Assembly (NCBI RefSeq): GCF_014863585.1
Contig: NZ_CP062253.1
Coordinates: 1,948,501 to 2,012,500 of the forward strand
Reading direction: 5' to 3'
DNA from: Pseudomonas gozinkensis
GTDB lineage: Bacteria > Pseudomonadota > Gammaproteobacteria > Pseudomonadales > Pseudomonadaceae
DNA: 64,000 bases
Part shown: positions 61,743-64,000 of the stretch, in pieces
How positions within the stretch are numbered: the stretch's first letter is position 1
Layout: the number at the start of each line of letters is the position of its first letter
Translations under genes and position numbers: made by a program
Notes under the pieces: generated by a model
Seen by the model: the letters and a program-made list of their open reading frames with translations, nothing else
Databases searched by the model: none
Told to the model about the DNA's origin: nothing

Positions 61743-61772
61743 AAAAGGCCCGGCTTTATGCCGGGCCTTTTC
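61743..61772. terminator. terminator between the glycine-zipper genes
   Basis: AAAAGGCCCGGC-tttat-GCCGGGCCTTTT, T-rich on both strands. Confidence 0.9.
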
Positions 61773-61862
61773 GTTGCTGAACGTTTTTCCCGGATGCGCC
61801 TCCAATACGACATAGCCCCCTCCGCGGGCGTACCGTCCCGACTCGGGACCTGTGAGGTCTGT

Positions 61863-62285
61863 ATGCGATTGACATTATCCGCATTGGTTTTGGGATTGTT
61901 CGTGGCCCAAGGCGCCATGGCTGCCGGTGACGGCACGGCCGCCGTGGGTGGTGGATTGGGCGGCGCGCTGGGCAATGTGGTCGGCGGCCAACTCGGCGGC
62001 AGCACCGGCGCGGCGGTGGGTGCTGGTGTTGGCGGTGCGGCCGGTAGTGCCGTCGGCGCGAACAAACGCAATCGCACGGAAGCCGCCATTGGCGGTGGCC
62101 TCGGCGCCGCAGGCGGGTCCGTGGTCGGCAACAGCCTCGGTGGCTCCACTGGTTCGACTATCGGCGCAGGATTGGGCGGCGCGGCGGGTGGCGCGGTCGG
62201 CAACAACCTGGGTGACGATGGCGGCAAGTCGCACTCCGGGGGCGGCCACAAGCACAAGAACAAACACAAGAATCGTCATCGTTGA
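61863..62285 (+). CDS. glycine-zipper protein, copy 2
   Basis: A 140-residue paralogue of the protein at 61357-61725: signal peptide MRLTLSALVLGLFVAQGAMA differs from copy 1 at two positions. The zipper core ('AIGGGLGAAGGSVVGNSLGG') is followed by a longer His/Lys-rich tail ('GGGHKHKNKHKNRHR') that could bind metal or polyanions. It has its own upstream region after the first gene's terminator, so the two are separate transcription units produced by tandem duplication. Confidence 0.83.
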   Translation: MRLTLSALVLGLFVAQGAMAAGDGTAAVGGGLGGALGNVVGGQLGGSTGAAVGAGVGGAAGSAVGANKRNRTEAAIGGGLGAAGGSVVGNSLGGSTGSTIGAGLGGAAGGAVGNNLGDDGGKSHSGGGHKHKNKHKNRHR

Positions 62286-62301
62286 GTGACCGGTTCTACG
62301 G

Positions 62302-62328
62302 AAACCCGGCTTGATGCCGGGTTTTTTG
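62302..62328 (+). terminator. terminator of glycine-zipper copy 2
   Basis: AAACCCGGC-ttgat-GCCGGGTTTTTT. Confidence 0.9.
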
Positions 62329-62408
62329 TGCCTGCGCGTCATACGCAGGAACGAATGGCGACCATACTTTTCGAACGTCCTATACGAATGCGATTGACGA
62401 GGTGCGCC

Positions 62409-62573
62409 ATGACTCCCGAAACCGAAGGCAAAGAAGAAAAAGGCCCGAGCGGATTGCCGTTTATCAATGATCCGGGGAATGAAGATCCGGGGTCGTTGAT
62501 GGATGATGCGACGGTTCCGCTTTTGGAGGGTGAGGAGGAGCTTGAATATGAGGATTTTGATGATGATGAGTGA
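62409..62573 (+). CDS. small acidic hypothetical protein
   Basis: A 54-residue, very acidic protein: it starts MTPETEGKEEKGPSGLPFIN and ends EEELEYEDFDDDE. It has no membrane span and is probably disordered. The start at ATG 62409 is chosen because upstream in-frame ATGs overlap the terminator of the glycine-zipper gene. I recognise no family. It is the last gene of typical GC-rich composition before the AT-rich right end. Confidence 0.55.
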   Translation: MTPETEGKEEKGPSGLPFINDPGNEDPGSLMDDATVPLLEGEEELEYEDFDDDE

Positions 62574-62653
62574 TCGGACACTTGTTTCGTTAAATATTTG
62601 AAATACTATTGAGAGCGCTAAGGAATTGAGCAGTGGTGTAACCCCACCATTCG

Positions 62654-63040
62654 CTATCGAGCAAACGAAACATCAATCCTGTCCGCGTTAATTTTGACGA
62701 ACTGCCCATTAAGATGTGGGTATTCGTAGTGGATGTCCTGATCCATAAAATCAACAAGCGACCGGAAAACCTCGCCATCCAGGTAGCCGAAAACCTCACA
62801 GGGGAATCCACTACCGAGCATCTTGATCTGCATTTTTTCGCATTGTGTAGCTGATACAGCGTCCTCATCAGGCAACACCATTTCGAACTCGGCTTCGTAA
62901 ATTTTTCCGACTTCAATTTTCGAAGGGCTGTTTATTGCGAAACACCTGACCTCAACGCCCTCAATAACCAGCAGAATAGCGTCTTCTACAAACTGGTCTA
63001 TTCCAACGACCAATACTTTGTGTGTCTTAGTTATGAGCAT
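62654..63040 (-). CDS. hypothetical protein (AT-rich patch)
   Basis: A 128-residue cytosolic protein beginning MLITKTHKVLVVGIDQFVED, with alternating short strands ('VEVRCFAINSPSKIEVGKIY') and ending 'GQFVKINADRIDVSFAR'. No signal peptide or membrane segment. I recognise no family. Base composition is lower in GC than the genes to the left. First of three minus-strand genes at the right end; the pattern of small unrelated soluble proteins recalls immunity-gene clusters downstream of contact-dependent toxins. Confidence 0.7.
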   Translation of the reverse strand: MLITKTHKVLVVGIDQFVEDAILLVIEGVEVRCFAINSPSKIEVGKIYEAEFEMVLPDEDAVSATQCEKMQIKMLGSGFPCEVFGYLDGEVFRSLVDFMDQDIHYEYPHLNGQFVKINADRIDVSFAR

Positions 63041-63194
63041 GCCTCACTGTTTTGTCTTGGAAGACTATCGTGGCGGTTGAGTAATTGTTTTCGATATTTA
63101 AGATAAAAAGTTTTATTTATCCAGTTGGCTGCTGGGCGCATTTCGAAATGGGGGGTAAGGGCCTGGTCAGCAGGCTGTTTCTCCGCGGTGGCGT

Positions 63195-63623
63195 CTAATC
63201 TATATCTCTCAGGTCAGTCAATACATAAAGATTGCTTATAGCTGACATTTTTTTGATCTTATTTAAATTTATATATTCTTTGAATTCTTTTTCAACAATT
63301 TCTTCGTCGCAATATTTTTTATGTTTGGATGGTCTATCGCAAGCAAAGTTGTATAGGCGCCAAATATCAAATCCATTGATTTCGCCGTTAGGGCCATAGT
63401 CAAAATTTACGGTTTCTTTTGGTAAGTGGATGAAGCACCCGATTCCATGTAATTCATACTTGACGCCTCCAGTAACTTTTCCGCATCGCTTTATTGCTTT
63501 GGTGTGCCAAAACCTTCGAATGTCTCGAACGCCAAAGTATTCCTCTAGTAGTCTTGTTCCACTGTCTACTTTGGTGAGGAAGTCGATTATCAATTCTTTA
63601 AGTGTATTCTCGTCTCTGATCAT
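63195..63623 (-). CDS. hypothetical protein, possibly an immunity protein
   Basis: A 142-residue soluble protein: 'EEYFGVRDIRRFWHTKAIKR', 'GIGCFIHLPKETVNFDYGPN' and a Lys-rich C-terminal half. It loosely resembles DUF6896-type sequences, which I associate with polymorphic-toxin neighbourhoods; this is from memory. The gene is clearly AT-richer than the chromosome around it (many TTT/ATT codons), a sign of horizontal transfer. The upstream gene on the same strand is the edge fragment at 63705-64000. Confidence 0.65.
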   Translation of the reverse strand: MIRDENTLKELIIDFLTKVDSGTRLLEEYFGVRDIRRFWHTKAIKRCGKVTGGVKYELHGIGCFIHLPKETVNFDYGPNGEINGFDIWRLYNFACDRPSKHKKYCDEEIVEKEFKEYINLNKIKKMSAISNLYVLTDLRDID

Positions 63624-63704
63624 TCTCTTCTGCAGTTCTCAGCTTTCTAGTTGTTGGTGATGCAATGGTGGCTTTAGTCGAATTTAAGGTTTGAAAGTTT
63701 TTCT

Positions 63705-64000
63705 CTATGGCTTTGCTGTAATCCAGTTGAAATAGAAGTCGCGTTGGTCTTTTGGGCTGTTTGTCAGGTTTTTATCTTCGTAATCAAATATGAATACGAC
63801 GTCATCTAACGAGGGCGTTTTCCCGATGGTGAGCTCATAGGCTTTCAGCCCAAGTGACATCTGTGATGACATACTTGATGGGTGGACATTGATCTTTGAA
63901 CCTTTGCAAAGGAACTGAATATTTGAATTGTCCTCTCTTAGTAGGCCGAAACATTTGTAAAAATCACTGCTTTTGTAGGTTTTTTCTTTATCGTTGGGTA
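63705..64000 (-). CDS. hypothetical protein, partial (N-terminus beyond window)
   Basis: The last 97 codons of a minus-strand gene that continues beyond base 64000, ending in TAG at 63705. It reads, among others, 'YKCFGLLREDNSNIQFLCKG', 'QMSLGLKAYELTIGKTPSLD' and 'DVVFIFDYEDKNL' before the final 'FYFNWITAKP'. No membrane segment is seen. AT-rich like its downstream neighbour, 81 bases away. I recognise no family; it could be another immunity-type protein or the end of a toxin. Confidence 0.6.
   Translation of the reverse strand, partial: PNDKEKTYKSSDFYKCFGLLREDNSNIQFLCKGSKINVHPSSMSSQMSLGLKAYELTIGKTPSLDDVVFIFDYEDKNLTNSPKDQRDFYFNWITAKP

Overview
The window is a GC-rich, gene-dense stretch of a Pseudomonas chromosome, most probably from the P. 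fluorescens complex. The evidence is the gene content and order (min genes next to rluA and a lauroyl acyltransferase; folE, smr, isochorismatase-like, prmB, aroC, MFS, mtnBDC), the DUF3509 protein, and many short palindromic repeats with a GTGGGAGC...GCTCCCAC core in the intergenic gaps. It is a core-genome segment with a few accessory patches. I see no phage, insertion sequence, integrase or CRISPR array.

Layout. 1-5469: a minus-strand ABC import operon (binding protein, cytosolic AlkP-superfamily phosphatase, two permeases, ATPase running off the left edge) facing a GntR/UTRA regulator. 5470-5929: a repeat-rich gap. 5930-16000: an MscS-type channel, a small membrane protein, aminopeptidase ApeB, a glycosyltransferase-like protein, rluA, minE-minD-minC, then a divergent LpxL-type acyltransferase and a patatin-like lipase. 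16045-24965: purine degradation. puuE, uraD, alc, allA, puuD, an NCS2 urate/xanthine permease and two tandem Tsx-like porins lie on the minus strand, with divergent hiuH. Together they take urate to glyoxylate and urea; a second NCS2 permease (27524-28873) probably supplies bases. 25073-26665: a large toxin-like protein. 26807-36678: LysE exporter, MarR regulator, aminotransferase, glutaredoxin-like protein, folE, Smr protein, cysteine hydrolase, prmB, two poorly known proteins.

36809-41382: aroC, an MFS carrier and mtnB-mtnD-mtnC (methionine salvage), then a DUF3509 gene. 41771-47232: acyl-CoA synthetase, ankyrin protein, small proteins, speE and an RraB-like protein. 47337-47480: a probable minus-strand small RNA. 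47709-50887: the three-gene set ATP-grasp, alpha-E, transglutaminase. 51047-59409: c-type cytochrome, a 31-residue membrane peptide, a thiolase/FadB-like beta-oxidation pair, glutamine amidotransferase, CorA, PlsC-type acyltransferase and a crotonase. 59718-59807: tRNA-Ser(GGA). 59962-62573: small proteins, including two glycine-zipper paralogues. 62580-64000: an AT-rich patch of unrecognised minus-strand genes that looks transferred.

The least explained items are the candidate small RNA with an anti-Shine-Dalgarno-like hairpin loop, the shared TTGTRTACAA palindromes linking the purine cluster to the distant NCS2 permease, the paired TGGTCTAGNCCA-like operators of the GntR-controlled phosphatase/ABC operon, the 530-residue toxin-like protein, and the AT-rich right end.
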